Numbered from the stretch's first letter, positions 8,008 through 16,686 are shown. The stretch is 52,927 nt of DNA from Nocardioides alkalitolerans DSM 16699 (GCF_000426525.1 NZ_AUFN01000002.1:1-52927), one strand, 5' to 3'. The notes: generated by a model not told the origin, from the letters alone. Numbers and translations are program-made.

Positions 8008-8391
8008 TCAGCGCCTGCCGCGCCCGCGTCTTCGAGCGCGCGCGGGAGGGCTCCCGGCGGTGAGGGTCGTGGCAGAGGTGCTGTCGAGGGGGAGCCTGGC
8101 CGCGGTGTCCCAGCCGTGGCGCCAGGTCGTGACGTGTACGAGCCGTCGTGTGGCAGCGCATCGCGCTCGCAGTGTCAGCAGGTAGGCGTACCCGGTGGCC
8201 GCCGAGCCGTCGATGGCGACGAGCTCGAGCCAGCCCCAGTGCTCGAGGGACGACAGCACCACTCGGTCGCCCACCCGCAGACGGGCGACCTGCACGATCT
8301 GTGGACCTTCCACCTGTGGTTGGTCTGGCTCTGTCTCGGATCCCGTTGTCGGGTCCGGGTCTCCCGTGGCGTCGACCTCGCCCATTGTCAT
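8008..8391 (-). CDS. Small hypothetical protein
   Basis: A 127-aa protein. An acidic N-terminal 30 residues is followed by a compact probable beta domain (VARLRVGDRVVLSSLEHWGWLELVAID) and a basic Ala/Arg-rich tail. The central block has the look of a small SH3-like barrel, and the basic tail could bind nucleic acid. The ribosome site is GGGGGTAGG before the ATG; an alternative in-frame start lies two codons later. No family recognised. It is flanked by gene-poor sequence (8392-8645 holds nothing I can identify). Confidence 0.5.
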   Translation of the reverse strand: MTMGEVDATGDPDPTTGSETEPDQPQVEGPQIVQVARLRVGDRVVLSSLEHWGWLELVAIDGSAATGYAYLLTLRARCAATRRLVHVTTWRHGWDTAARLPLDSTSATTLTAGSPPARARRRGRGRR

Positions 8392-8645
8392 GACACCTAC
8401 CCCCGCATTGAGGGTGACACAGCCGGCCGCGCTTGGTTACCGAACGGTGGATGTGGAGCCGAGGGTCTTTGCGTCTAGGGACAGTTGATGCATCTGCGCA
8501 CAAACACGTTCAGCACTCGGCACGGCGGCCTGATCTAAGGCCGTCGTCCCGATAGGCGATTCCTAACCGGAACGCTCATGGTGTGCGAACGGCTTCTAGG
8601 TCCACCTGGGGCTTGGCCTTCTCGTTGGGGTGCCGCGGTTCGGGT

Positions 8646-9002
8646 TCACTCGCCGAGGCGTCCGCGCGCGGCTGGGTCTTGGTCCCGTCCGATCAGGGGG
8701 CCGTGGAGGCGGGCGACCAGGGAGGCGCTGCCGAGGATGGCGGTGCCGGTGAGCAGGACAGCTAGCGCGCCGGTAGTGGTGGAGCTGAGGTAGATGGTGC
8801 CCGTGGCGGCGGCGAGGGTCACGGTGGTCGCGGAGGCGAGGCCGGCGTGGGTCCGCAACCTCGCGGCGCGATGGCGCCCGGCGAGCTCGAGGCGGTGCGT
8901 GCGCGCATCCCTTATTCGTTCAGCGACCAGGAGCCGCCACAGCACTCCGGCCAGTCCTGCTCCGAGCGCGAGCACGGCGGAGATGTTGAAGGCGTGGGTC
9001 AT
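8646..9002 (-). CDS. Small membrane protein
   Basis: 118 aa starting MTHAFNISAVLALG. The start is fixed by GGAGG 5 bases before the ATG at 9002, ruling out the longer form. It has three hydrophobic segments: residues about 5-24, about 55-75 and about 77-100. A basic loop (RIRDARTHRLELAGRHRAARLRTHA) lies between the first and second. No family recognised. It could be an entry-exclusion or transfer accessory protein, but nothing in the sequence proves that. Confidence 0.6.
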   Translation of the reverse strand: MTHAFNISAVLALGAGLAGVLWRLLVAERIRDARTHRLELAGRHRAARLRTHAGLASATTVTLAAATGTIYLSSTTTGALAVLLTGTAILGSASLVARLHGPLIGRDQDPAARGRLGE

Positions 9003-9186
9003 GCGACCTCCAGGTGGGGTGTAGCAACACCCCAACGGCACTCGACCGCCGGCGACCCGTCCGGGCTGTCCGGGCGCGTGTCGTGCGGTGAGCGGGTCCC
9101 CCCGTCACGGGCACTTGGGCGAGCGAGCGCGTCGTCGCCGAGGGGAGGTAGCGAGCGCGCAAGTACGCCCTGTACCCGGTCGTGGA

Positions 9187-9579
9187 TCAGACCACCCGCC
9201 GATGTCGCGTGACGGTTGTGGTGGCGTCGCCGCGGCCGGCCGATAGCAAAGCGTCTAGCTGGGTGCTGCGAGCTTCTTCGTGGTCTCCGCCCTCACGTTG
9301 GAGGTGGGCGTGGACCTGGTCGACCACTCGGACGACGTCGCGCAGCGTCGCCACCGTCTGCTCCAGCTCCGAGGCGCGACACTCGGTGTGCCCGACCCCG
9401 AAACCCACCCCGCGGTCATTCACCGGAGCGGCCCCGGCCCCGTCTGCGACCGCGGCCGCGGCCGCGGTCACGGTCTGGGCGCCGTTGGTGCCAGTCTCGG
9501 CGGCTGTTTCGACGATGTCCTTCGCGATCTGCTCGAGGACAACCATCCACAAGTCGGTCGGCCGGCGCTCAAGGCACAC
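9187..9579 (-). CDS. Hypothetical helical protein (doubtful)
   Basis: 130 aa from a GTG. It contains a helical region with a coiled-coil flavour (ASELEQTVATLRDVVRVVDQVHAHLQREGGDHEEA, about residues 68-102) preceded by an alanine-rich stretch. The same frame stays open about 17 codons further upstream, so the true start is unclear. Overlapping open frames exist on the other strand. I judge this frame the most protein-like, but confidence is low. The following 9580-9956 (about 377 bp) shows no gene or clear signal. Confidence 0.4.
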   Translation of the reverse strand: MCLERRPTDLWMVVLEQIAKDIVETAAETGTNGAQTVTAAAAAVADGAGAAPVNDRGVGFGVGHTECRASELEQTVATLRDVVRVVDQVHAHLQREGGDHEEARSTQLDALLSAGRGDATTTVTRHRRVV

Positions 9580-9956
9580 CTCTACGACCAGCCATGACGA
9601 GTCGCCGGGGACGGTCTCACCCGCAGCTCACGACCGGGCGCGAAGCATTCAGAACGGTCTTCCATCGAGACACCTCCGGGAGCACCTACAGGCACAAACC
9701 ACGACAACTTCTATTCGTCGCCCGGCGGTCGCTCAGATGGGAATTGGCCAGAAGGGGGTCCCGGCGAGACGCGTTTCCGCGACGACCAAGGGGGCGGCCA
9801 AGTTGGGGCGCGAAGGGTCGGTCGGGCCCGGGAGCCGGTCGCCACCGTCGTTGACCAGTTCAGGCCGTCCGACTCGTCACCGACGTCCCGTTGCTGGCCG
9901 CTCCGCGGCCCGGGTCGCTGCATGTTCGTCAGACGTGGTGTCTGGGCTGGGGCACG

Positions 9957-10658
9957 ATGGGTGTCATGACGGGCCCCGAGCAGTTCAACCGCGACCTCGC
10001 CGACATCGCACGCAGCATGCAGGGTGAGCGCTCGACCGTGGCCACCATGCAGCTCGCCGTCGAGGCCGCCCGCACCGTCATCACCGGGTGCGAGATCGGG
10101 GCGGTCTCGATCGTGACGAAGACCGGCATCGAGACGCCCGTGCTCACGCATCCCCACGCCCGCGACATCGACGAGTGGCAGTACGAGCTCGGCGAGGGTC
10201 CGTGCCTCGACGCGCTGCAGCGACACGAGCTCGTGCACAGCAACGACCTGACGACCGACGACCGATGGCCGCGCTGGGGCCCCCGGGTCGCCCGGGAGCT
10301 CGGGATGCGCAGCATGCTGAGCCACCGGCTGTTCTCGAGCGCCGACACCCTCGGCGCCCTCAACCTGTACGGCGCCGCCCCGTCGGCGTTCACCACCGAC
10401 GACATCCACCACGCCACGACGCTCGCCGCCCACGTCGGCGTGGCCCTCGCCGCGGCGCAGGACAGCGAGAACCTCGTCGTGGCGCTCGACACCCGGACCC
10501 TCATCGGTCAGGCCACCGGCCTGCTGATGGAGCGGTTCGACCTCAGCCCCGAACAGGCCTTCGCCGCCCTCGCGCGGATCTCGCAGACCCGCAACATCAA
10601 GCTACGCGCCGTCGCCGAGCACCTCGTGCGCACCCGGCAGCTCCCCGGAGGGCCTTGA
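9957..10658 (+). CDS. GAF-ANTAR domain protein (putative transcription antiterminator)
   Basis: 233 aa. Residues about 15-155 form a GAF-type sensory domain (blocks AVSIVTKTGIETPVLTH, ELGEGPCLDALQ and MLSHRLFSSADTLGALNLYG). Residues about 170-225 form an ANTAR RNA-binding domain (ALDTRTLIGQATGLLMERFDLSPEQAFAALARISQ). The same pair occurs in actinobacterial GAF-ANTAR proteins, which bind twin RNA hairpins to prevent termination. The start is ATG 9957 or 9966; neither has a strong ribosome site. It stands alone, so its target is unknown; a stress-responsive control of host or element genes is plausible. Confidence 0.85.
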   Translation: MGVMTGPEQFNRDLADIARSMQGERSTVATMQLAVEAARTVITGCEIGAVSIVTKTGIETPVLTHPHARDIDEWQYELGEGPCLDALQRHELVHSNDLTTDDRWPRWGPRVARELGMRSMLSHRLFSSADTLGALNLYGAAPSAFTTDDIHHATTLAAHVGVALAAAQDSENLVVALDTRTLIGQATGLLMERFDLSPEQAFAALARISQTRNIKLRAVAEHLVRTRQLPGGP

Positions 10659-11048
10659 CGCTCGGGCGTCGAGACCGCCACCGCGCGAGCACCGCCGTCT
10701 CACACGGGCGTGACGGTGCCGCCCCATGACAACGCGCGGGGATCTGCATAGATCGGCGCAGAGATCGGGGGGATCCCTGGCTTGCAGGTGGCCCACCGCG
10801 GCACCATCGCCGTCGCTAGCGAGGCCCGGAGCGGGGACCCACGTCACTCTCACACTGCCCCGTCACCACTGAAATCGTTGAGGAGGAAGACCCTTGGCCA
10901 CGCTCGAGCCCGCGAAGCGGACCGCCCGACACCACACCGCGCCCACACCGCGCCCGGGATGCGCACGTTCCCATCCGATCGCAGTCGGGCTTGCAACATG
11001 CACATTTTGTCACGAAGCCGCCGGTACTTCGCCTACGGTGGAGGTGTC
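10659..11048. other. 390-bp non-coding gap
   Basis: No convincing gene. Near the right end, TTGTCA at about 11007 and a short inverted repeat CGAAG/CTTCG (about 11013-11031) precede the next gene and may be part of its promoter. Confidence 0.4.
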
Positions 11049-11435
11049 ATGAAGCTATTGCCCGACCTCCCGATCGCCGCGGTCGAGCCGGGCTCAGTTC
11101 ACCGGCTGGTCGACGCCATGCTCGACCACGTCGAGGCGTCTCACCCTGGACATGAGTACGTGATTGCACTGCCGCTGGGGGCTGCGCCGTTCTTGCCTCG
11201 CGACGACGACCGGCTGTGGCGGATCGTTGACAGCGAGCTGGTCGCCTTGCGGCGCCACGTTTACCGCGCCCTGGAGGCCGTGACGTACGAGCCCCTCGAG
11301 GACTGGCAGATCGTTGCCGGGCCCACCTGGGACCTCCGCCTGGCCGCAGCTCCACCCGGGCTGCCACCGGTCTACCTCGGCGATCTACGCACCGGAGTAT
11401 TAGCTGTGTGCAGACATCCAGACGCGACTCGCTGA
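11049..11435 (+). CDS. Hypothetical protein
   Basis: 128 aa starting MKLLPDLPIAAVEPG. The start is well supported by GGTGGAGGTGTC immediately before the ATG. The protein is soluble, acidic in its first half (VHRLVDAMLDHVEASHPGHEYV) and proline-rich near the C-terminus. No domain recognised. It precedes a 77-aa gene by about 50 bp with its own ribosome site, so the two may form a small operon. Confidence 0.6.
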   Translation: MKLLPDLPIAAVEPGSVHRLVDAMLDHVEASHPGHEYVIALPLGAAPFLPRDDDRLWRIVDSELVALRRHVYRALEAVTYEPLEDWQIVAGPTWDLRLAAAPPGLPPVYLGDLRTGVLAVCRHPDATR

Positions 11436-11487
11436 ACACCGGGGGCCACCCGACCTGTCGCGACGCTGGCGCGAGAGAGGAGATCTC

Positions 11488-11721
11488 GTGAATCCCAACA
11501 CCATCTGGTACCTGGTGCGCTACATCGAATGGTCTTCGCGAGACCTGGCTGCGTTGAAAGTTATCGACCGGCTGGTGGTGCCCGGCGGCGATCTCGACGC
11601 CGCGCGTAGGCGCGCGGCCAAGGTAGCCAATCAGGTTGGCGGCCCGACTCAGGTTGTGGAGAAAGTGTCCGGGCGCATTGTCGCAACCATCCACCCCGAA
11701 CCACCTCGTCTCCCTCGGTAA
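11488..11721 (+). CDS. Small hypothetical protein
   Basis: 77 aa from a GTG preceded by GAGAGAGGAGATC, a clear ribosome site. Sequence such as YIEWSSRDLAALKVIDRLVV and AARRRAAKVANQVGG suggests a small alpha/beta fold; no family recognised. Probably co-transcribed with the upstream 128-aa gene. Confidence 0.6.
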   Translation: MNPNTIWYLVRYIEWSSRDLAALKVIDRLVVPGGDLDAARRRAAKVANQVGGPTQVVEKVSGRIVATIHPEPPRLPR

Positions 11722-11831
11722 GAGCAGCGCCCGGTGAGTGGTTCACGCAGGTCGAACATGAATGCGGCCACAAGGCCCTCCTGGCTGATGCGTTTCCTCC
11801 AGGTTCCTGGACCAAGCGTGGTTCATCCACG

Positions 11832-11858
11832 TGACCGCGCTGACCGCGCTGACCGCGC
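11832..11858 (+). repeat. 9-bp unit repeated three times
   Basis: TGACCGCGC occurs three times in perfect tandem within the gene-free stretch 11722-12087. Nothing else identifiable was seen in that stretch. Confidence 0.7.
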
Positions 11859-12087
11859 TGTGGAGCGCCGCCAGATCTCGACGACAAACGGCCCGGTCCT
11901 CGCGGAACGGTGTCCGCCGGGACCAGCAGCCCGCTCAAAATGGGTCGTTTGTGAGCAGTCCGGGGGAGGGGCCGGGCACCACACCGGCCTCGATTCGGGG
12001 GCGCGAGGTGCGTGTCCCGCCCGGATCGCGTTCCCGCGCGGTTGAGCGCGGACCGGAACTACGGCGCCTAGGTCGTCATCGCGCTGG

Positions 12088-12558
12088 TCAGACGTGCCGC
12101 AGCGTCACGCCGGCGTCCTCTAGGGCCCGTCTTACGTCGTCCTCGAAGGGCTCGACGTAGACCACGGACTCGAGCATCGGGAAGCGTTCAGGGGTCACAT
12201 CGACCCAGGTTCTCGGGTCGAACAGGTCGTCCTCGCCGTCCCAGCTGGCTGCGATCAGCATGAAGATCTCGATCCCGCCGTCCCAGACCAGGCGCTGCAC
12301 CAGCGAGACCTGCGCCCTGTCGAGTTCCAGGTCGCGCGCCCACTGTTCGATCTCCGGGATCCTCTTGTGCGCGTAGGTGTCGTAGATCAGGTCGTCAACC
12401 TCGTGAGGGTCGATCCCGCGGGTGGCCTCCAGCCATTTGTGCGCAGTGGGGTGGGGTGGAACGACAGCGCCCTCCTTCATCAGCTGGTCGATGACCAACA
12501 GCTTGATGACGAAGTCCTCGAACTCCACCACGTCGCCGAACTCCTCGCGATCTGTCAT
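12088..12558 (-). CDS. DUF6892-like protein
   Basis: About 156 aa from ATG 12558 (an in-frame ATG at 12672 would give 194 aa, but the extra segment looks unlike the family). Two blocks stand out: VEFEDFVIKLLVIDQLMKEG near the N-terminus and WDGGIEIFMLIAASWDGEDDLFDP near the middle. Both match my recollection of the DUF6892 family, in which F-D-F-KL-V-LM and W-DGG-E-I/WDGEDD-FD are the conserved marks. Such proteins are often encoded singly in bacteria and have no known function; some family members sit in toxin-immunity neighbourhoods. The gene runs antiparallel to its left neighbours and may be independent. Confidence 0.6.
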   Translation of the reverse strand: MTDREEFGDVVEFEDFVIKLLVIDQLMKEGAVVPPHPTAHKWLEATRGIDPHEVDDLIYDTYAHKRIPEIEQWARDLELDRAQVSLVQRLVWDGGIEIFMLIAASWDGEDDLFDPRTWVDVTPERFPMLESVVYVEPFEDDVRRALEDAGVTLRHV

Positions 12559-12774
12559 GCCGAAGAGGCTCCCTCCGCTGGCTTCTCCCCAAACGCATGA
12601 CAGTGCTGACAGGGCCAGGGCAGCATCGAGTACGCCGTCGACCGACTCGACGTTGTCCTCTACGCCGGGCACATCACGGTCCTCTTGGCTCTCACAGACG
12701 GGCGGTCGTCGGTAAGCCGGTGATCTTTCTCGGCCACGGAGTTGCGGCTTCTTCGTTGTTTCGGGCTTCGTCGG

Positions 12775-14133
12775 CTAACGGCCAGCGACAGGTGTGGGGG
12801 TCCAGGTGGTGGCGTCGTCGGTGGACCAGAGGGTGGTGCCGTCGGTGTCACGGCCCCAGATGGTGTCGCCGGCGCCCCAGAGACTCTCAGCGAGGTAGTG
12901 GTAGGGGCCGGTGTCGAGCGCGGGGTCGGTGCTGCGGGCTGGTTCTCCGCCGGCGGGGATCCGGATGACGTTGGTGGTCTCCGCGTCGTCGATGACCAGG
13001 GTGCCGGTGGGGGTGATCGCGATGGCGGAGAAGGCGGCGGGTGTGGCCGGGAGGTCTTGTTGAGTCCAGGTGGCGCCGTCGTCGGGGCTGGTCCACATCG
13101 TGCTGACCGACGTGGCCTCGCGATCGTAGGAGGTGGTGGCCACCAGCCACGTACCCGCCGCGGCGAGAAGACCGCTGGTGGTGGTGGGTTGCACCCCGCC
13201 GCCGGTGACCGGGCTGGTGTCGAGCACGGTGCTCTCCCACTGGTTTCCGTCCCATCGTGCGACACCGGCCTGGGCGCCTTGGTCGGCCTCGATGTCCTCG
13301 AACGTGGTCCAGCTAGCGACGACGTCACCGGAGCCGGTGACCACCGCGGCCGTGACTGCGTCGACCGCGGCGTCGGCGTCGGCGTCGGTGTCGGCGTCGA
13401 TAGGTGGGAACTGGGCGATCTCACCGCGGGCGGGTGAGAACAACCGGACGGTGCTCTCCTCGTCTGCGCCGGGGGCCGCGACGAAGGCGACGTCCCCGGC
13501 CTTGGGGGACGGGTTGCCGCCGGTGGGTTCGGGTTGGGTGACGCTGCCCTCGAGGTCCACGGCCGTCGCGGTCGAGGTGGTGGGGTCGAAGGCGAGGAAC
13601 CCGTCGGCGTGGGCCACCAGCAGTGGCGGCACAGCCGCAGCGGGAAGAGAGACCGCGGTGGTCTCACCGTCGACGGGACGGATCGCCAACGCCCAGTTCT
13701 CACCGGTGGCGTCGCCCCATACCGTAGCCACGTCCCCGGCGGAGGTCGTCCTGGAGCTGTGCGCCACCGAGGTGGGCGCAGCAACGAGATCCGCAGCCTC
13801 GCCCGAGATCTCCGCTCCGTCCGTTCCATCCGTCTCGTCGGTGCGGGTGGGCTCGACCGCCGTGGGGGCCGGCGAGGACGAACCCGTCGGCCCGGCTGGT
13901 CCAGCTGGCTGGGGGGAGGAGTCGTTGGTGTCGAGGACGTCGAGGCCCACCACACCGACCACCAGCGAGGCCGCCACAGCGACCGAGGCGACCGCCATCT
14001 GGGTGCGGCGACGCCGCTGCCGGCGCTGGGCACGCCCGTGGACCTCGGAGAACGCAGGCAGATCGGTCGCGGCAGCGACGTCGTCGACCATCGGACGCAG
14101 GGCGCGCTCCAGGCGCGGGTCGAGGTCATTCAT
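12775..14133 (-). CDS. Membrane-anchored anti-sigma-like protein with Asp-box repeats
   Basis: 452 aa. A cytoplasmic N-terminus of about 45 residues ends in a basic run (RRQRRRRTQ). One transmembrane helix follows at about 46-66, then a Pro/Thr/Ser-rich linker and a large extracellular domain. Two stretches near the C-terminus, SPDDGATWTQ and STDDATTWTP, are Asp-box motifs of sialidase-like beta-propellers. The gene overlaps the ECF sigma gene by 4 bp, the usual layout for a sigma factor and its membrane anti-sigma partner. There is no zinc anti-sigma HXXXCXXC motif. A run DADTDADADAA encoded by a simple repeat lies at about residue 247. Regulatory partner role is inferred from topology and coupling. 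Confidence 0.75.
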   Translation of the reverse strand: MNDLDPRLERALRPMVDDVAAATDLPAFSEVHGRAQRRQRRRRTQMAVASVAVAASLVVGVVGLDVLDTNDSSPQPAGPAGPTGSSSPAPTAVEPTRTDETDGTDGAEISGEAADLVAAPTSVAHSSRTTSAGDVATVWGDATGENWALAIRPVDGETTAVSLPAAAVPPLLVAHADGFLAFDPTTSTATAVDLEGSVTQPEPTGGNPSPKAGDVAFVAAPGADEESTVRLFSPARGEIAQFPPIDADTDADADAAVDAVTAAVVTGSGDVVASWTTFEDIEADQGAQAGVARWDGNQWESTVLDTSPVTGGGVQPTTTSGLLAAAGTWLVATTSYDREATSVSTMWTSPDDGATWTQQDLPATPAAFSAIAITPTGTLVIDDAETTNVIRIPAGGEPARSTDPALDTGPYHYLAESLWGAGDTIWGRDTDGTTLWSTDDATTWTPTPVAGR

Positions 14134-14717
14134 GACGGGTCCTCCACAGACGAGCGTGCCGGTGAGTGTGCTGGGGTGTGGGGCTGGGTGTCGTCGAGGA
14201 TCCGGGCCAGGGCGGTCCTGCCGCGAGCGAGTCGGGCCTTGACGGTGCCGGTCGGCACTTGGAGGGTCTCAGCGACCTCGTGCACAGACAGGTCGGCGAG
14301 GTGGTGCAAGGCGATCGCCTCTCGTTGCGCGGTGGGCAGCTGACGCATGGCGGTCAGGAGGTCCATCCGCTCAGCCCAGAACTGGTCCGTGGACACCCTG
14401 GCGCCGGCCGAGTCGGTCGGGGCCTGGGCGCGCTCGCCCGCTACGACGAGGCGCGTCAGGTCGGTGAGACGTCTGGTGCGCCGCCAGCGACTGCGAGCGA
14501 GGTTGAGAGCCACCGTGCGCAGCCACGCCTCAGGATTGATGAGCTCGACGAACCCCCGGTGCTCGAGCGCACGGGCGAAAGCCTCCATTACGGCTTCCTC
14601 CGCGTCGCCATGATCACCCGACACGACCGTCAGCTGCGCGACCAGGCGCCGATACGACACGGCGTAGATCTCCTGAACGCGTTGCTCCCTTCGTGCCCGA
14701 GCACTGCTGCCGACCAT
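14130..14717 (-). CDS. SigE-family ECF RNA polymerase sigma factor
   Basis: 195 aa from ATG 14717, which has ACGGGGAAGC just upstream; a longer in-frame start at 14783 is less likely. Region 2 is visible as GDHGDAEEAVMEAFARALEH, and region 4 as LPTAQREAIALHHLADLSVHEVAETL followed by the recognition helix VPTGTVKARLARGR. It would direct RNA polymerase to a small regulon, with activity held by the coupled membrane protein. Sigma/anti-sigma pairs are normally chromosomal, so carriage on a conjugative element is unusual; it might let the element respond to envelope events. Confidence 0.9.
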   Translation of the reverse strand: MVGSSARARREQRVQEIYAVSYRRLVAQLTVVSGDHGDAEEAVMEAFARALEHRGFVELINPEAWLRTVALNLARSRWRRTRRLTDLTRLVVAGERAQAPTDSAGARVSTDQFWAERMDLLTAMRQLPTAQREAIALHHLADLSVHEVAETLQVPTGTVKARLARGRTALARILDDTQPHTPAHSPARSSVEDPS

Positions 14718-14967
14718 GCTTCCCCGTCCCGCTACCACCGCGTGGCCGCTCATCACCGCCGCACCGGATCGTCCCGGCGCCACCTGATCACACGACTACT
14801 GAGCAGACCGTCCGGTTGCGCACCCACCCAGAAAAATTCTCCGAAGATGCGGGCGCCCCCTGGCCGAGCCGCAAGCGGGAGGCCGACAAACACGCAGATC
14901 GAATTCGTTCGTTTCTGGTCCGCCCCGCTGCCGGCGTCCGGAGACGTGGACACGCCGGCGTTCCGCG

Positions 14968-15040
14968 TCCCGAAACCCAGGACCGAAACCATTCTGTCCC
15001 GAAACGGTCGCTGGATCGTTTTCGGGATGCGCGGTAGAAT
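14968..15040 (+). promoter_or_regulatory. Promoter and repeat array (probable operator) of the vbhA-fic operon
   Basis: TCCCGAAAC occurs at 14968-14976 and 14997-15005, CCGAAAC at 14983-14989, and an inverted copy GTTTTCGGGA at 15018-15027. A good -10, TAGAAT, is at 15035-15040, and the ribosome site GAGAGGAG is at 15053-15060. The inverted copy lies in the -10/-35 spacer, as expected for autorepression by a toxin-antitoxin complex. Confidence 0.6.
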
Positions 15041-15066
15041 CGGGTGTAGGTCGAGAGGAGTCAGTC

Positions 15067-15270
15067 ATGGCGAAGACGCCGGTTTCCGGGGTTCGTGCGA
15101 CGTCGGTGGGGGAGCGTGAGCGGCGTGTTGCCGAGGCGATCCACAGTGGCGAGATGGAGGGCCTGACGGTGTCGGCCCGCGGCCGCGACGACGCTGCGGA
15201 GTACGTGGCGGGGCGCATTGACTCCGACGAGCTCGTGGCGCGTGCGCGATCGCGCTATGGCCTCGACTGA
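15067..15270 (+). CDS. vbhA: VbhA-like antitoxin of Fic
   Basis: 67 aa. It contains S27-GEM-E31-G32, fitting the Fic-inhibition motif (S/T)XXXE(G/N), whose glutamate blocks ATP positioning in the partner's active site. The helical C-terminus (ARGRDDAAEYVAGRIDSDELVARA) matches the antitoxin_VbhA family. The gene overlaps the fic gene by 14 bp, so the pair is translationally coupled, antitoxin first. It has a good ribosome site (GAGAGGAG) and a promoter with repeats upstream. Confidence 0.85.
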   Translation: MAKTPVSGVRATSVGERERRVAEAIHSGEMEGLTVSARGRDDAAEYVAGRIDSDELVARARSRYGLD

Positions 15271-16099
15271 GCCCGACGGTTTGTTCGTCGATCCGTACCT
15301 GGACCCGGACACGGTTCTGCTGCGCAACAAGGTCGGCGCCCGCACCAAGGTCGCTCTCGAGGAGATCGAGGGCGACCTTGCGTTTGTCCGGTTGGTGCAG
15401 CTGACGGACCGGCCGGCGGCATGGGGTGTGAAGGCGACCGGAGATCTCGACGAGCTGCGCGCGATCCACCGCCACCTGTTCGGCGACGTCTACGACTGGG
15501 CGGGGGAACTGCGCACCGTCGACGTCCGCAAGAACGTCGAGGGAGCCGGCTACTTCCTGCCGGTTTCGATGATCGAGCGCGCCTCGGTGTACGCGGCGGA
15601 GGAGCTGCGCGCCGATGACCACCTGCGAGGCATGGAGCGCGGTCGGTTCATCAAACGCCTGGCTCACCACTACGACCAGTTCAACTACATCCACCCCTTC
15701 CGTGAGGGCAACGGCCGTACCCAACGGGTGCTGTGGAACCGGGTGGCGCGCGACGCGGGCTGGCAGCTCGACTGGCGCCTGGTGCACGGGTCGACCAACG
15801 ACGCCGCGTGCCGCGCCGCGTCCGACCAGCACGACCTTGCGCTGCTACGCGCGATGTTCGACCGGATCGTCACCGAGGCGGCCCCCGTGGCCGGCCGGGA
15901 CCCGGCGTGGCAGGCCGCCGAGCTCGCGCGGCTGTCGTTTCCCTCGAGCACGCACGCCGGCGGCCGCGCTGACCGAGACCGCGAGGCCGACCACGGCAGG
16001 ACGGTCGACGAGGCGGGGGACCGGTCGAGGAGTCAGCTGGGGCGCCCGGCCAGTGCGGCGGGTCCGGTCGAGGGGCCGGGGGAGGAGATGGAGCGGTGA
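15257..16099 (+). CDS. fic: Fic-domain AMP-transferase toxin
   Basis: 280 aa. The complete catalytic motif HPFREGNGRTQR lies at 146-157 (catalytic H146), and the flap region precedes it (RTVDVRKNVEGAGYFLP, 86-102). The VbhT/Fic class transfers AMP to target proteins; VbhT targets DNA gyrase and topoisomerase IV. The C-terminal 60 residues are charged and disordered-looking. The start is the ATG inside the end of the antitoxin gene. Its stop overlaps the recombinase start, so antitoxin, toxin and recombinase form one operon. VbhT of Bartonella is also linked to conjugation; here a channel-export role would be speculation. Confidence 0.92.
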   Translation: MASTEPDGLFVDPYLDPDTVLLRNKVGARTKVALEEIEGDLAFVRLVQLTDRPAAWGVKATGDLDELRAIHRHLFGDVYDWAGELRTVDVRKNVEGAGYFLPVSMIERASVYAAEELRADDHLRGMERGRFIKRLAHHYDQFNYIHPFREGNGRTQRVLWNRVARDAGWQLDWRLVHGSTNDAACRAASDQHDLALLRAMFDRIVTEAAPVAGRDPAWQAAELARLSFPSSTHAGGRADRDREADHGRTVDEAGDRSRSQLGRPASAAGPVEGPGEEMER

Positions 16100-16686
16100 G
16101 CAACGTCGTCGGGTACGCGCGGGTCAGCACGCGTGAGCAGAGCCCGGAGGCCCAGGAGGCCGAGCTGCGAGCCGCTGGCGCGGTGCGGGTGTTCGTCGAC
16201 CACGGGGAGTCCAGCCGGATTGCGGACCGGCCGCAGTGGAAGGCGTGCGGGGACTACCTGCGCCCGGGAGACACGTTGGTCATTCGTGCGCTGGACCGCA
16301 TCGCGGGCACCGAGCAGATGGCCATCGAGCTGATACGCGACCTGGGCCGGCGCGGGGTGCGGCTGCGGAGCCTGACGGAGCCGTTCCTTGACGTCGACAC
16401 GTCCACGCCGATGGGGGAGGCGATTGTGGGAATCATGGCGGTGCTCGCCCAGCTGCGGGTGGCCACGATCCGAGAGAACACCCGCCGTGGCCTGGCGCAC
16501 GCACGTGCCCAGGGCCGTGTCGGTGGCCGGCCCTCGGTGATGACCCCCGAGCGCACCGCGGCGGCCGTCAGGCTGCGCCAGGACGGCCACAGCATCCAGC
16601 ACATCGCGACCGTGCTTGGCGTCGGCAAGTCGTCGGTCGCTCGAGCGCTCGCGCGCAATGAAGACGATCTCAACGCCGTCCAGTAG
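16096..16686 (+). CDS. Serine recombinase (resolvase/invertase family)
   Basis: 196 aa. The N-terminus VGYARVSTREQ has the catalytic serine (S11). The GDTLVIRALDRIAGTEQMAIELI region and a mid-domain arginine pair follow, then the long E helix (MGEAIVGIMAVLAQLRVATIRENTRRGLAHARAQG). The C-terminal Hin-like helix-turn-helix (residues about 150-190: TAAAVRLRQDGHSIQHIATVLGVGKSSVARAL) binds DNA. This small form fits a resolvase that separates plasmid dimers, aiding stable inheritance, or an inverting recombinase. The GTG start overlaps the fic stop by 4 bp. Paired res sites were not identified with confidence. Confidence 0.92.
   Translation: MSNVVGYARVSTREQSPEAQEAELRAAGAVRVFVDHGESSRIADRPQWKACGDYLRPGDTLVIRALDRIAGTEQMAIELIRDLGRRGVRLRSLTEPFLDVDTSTPMGEAIVGIMAVLAQLRVATIRENTRRGLAHARAQGRVGGRPSVMTPERTAAAVRLRQDGHSIQHIATVLGVGKSSVARALARNEDDLNAVQ

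Noticed and set aside
16096..16686. Transposase of an IS607-like element
   Set aside because: No adjacent TnpB gene and no MerR-type N-terminal domain; the order catalytic domain then C-terminal HTH fits a resolvase/invertase.
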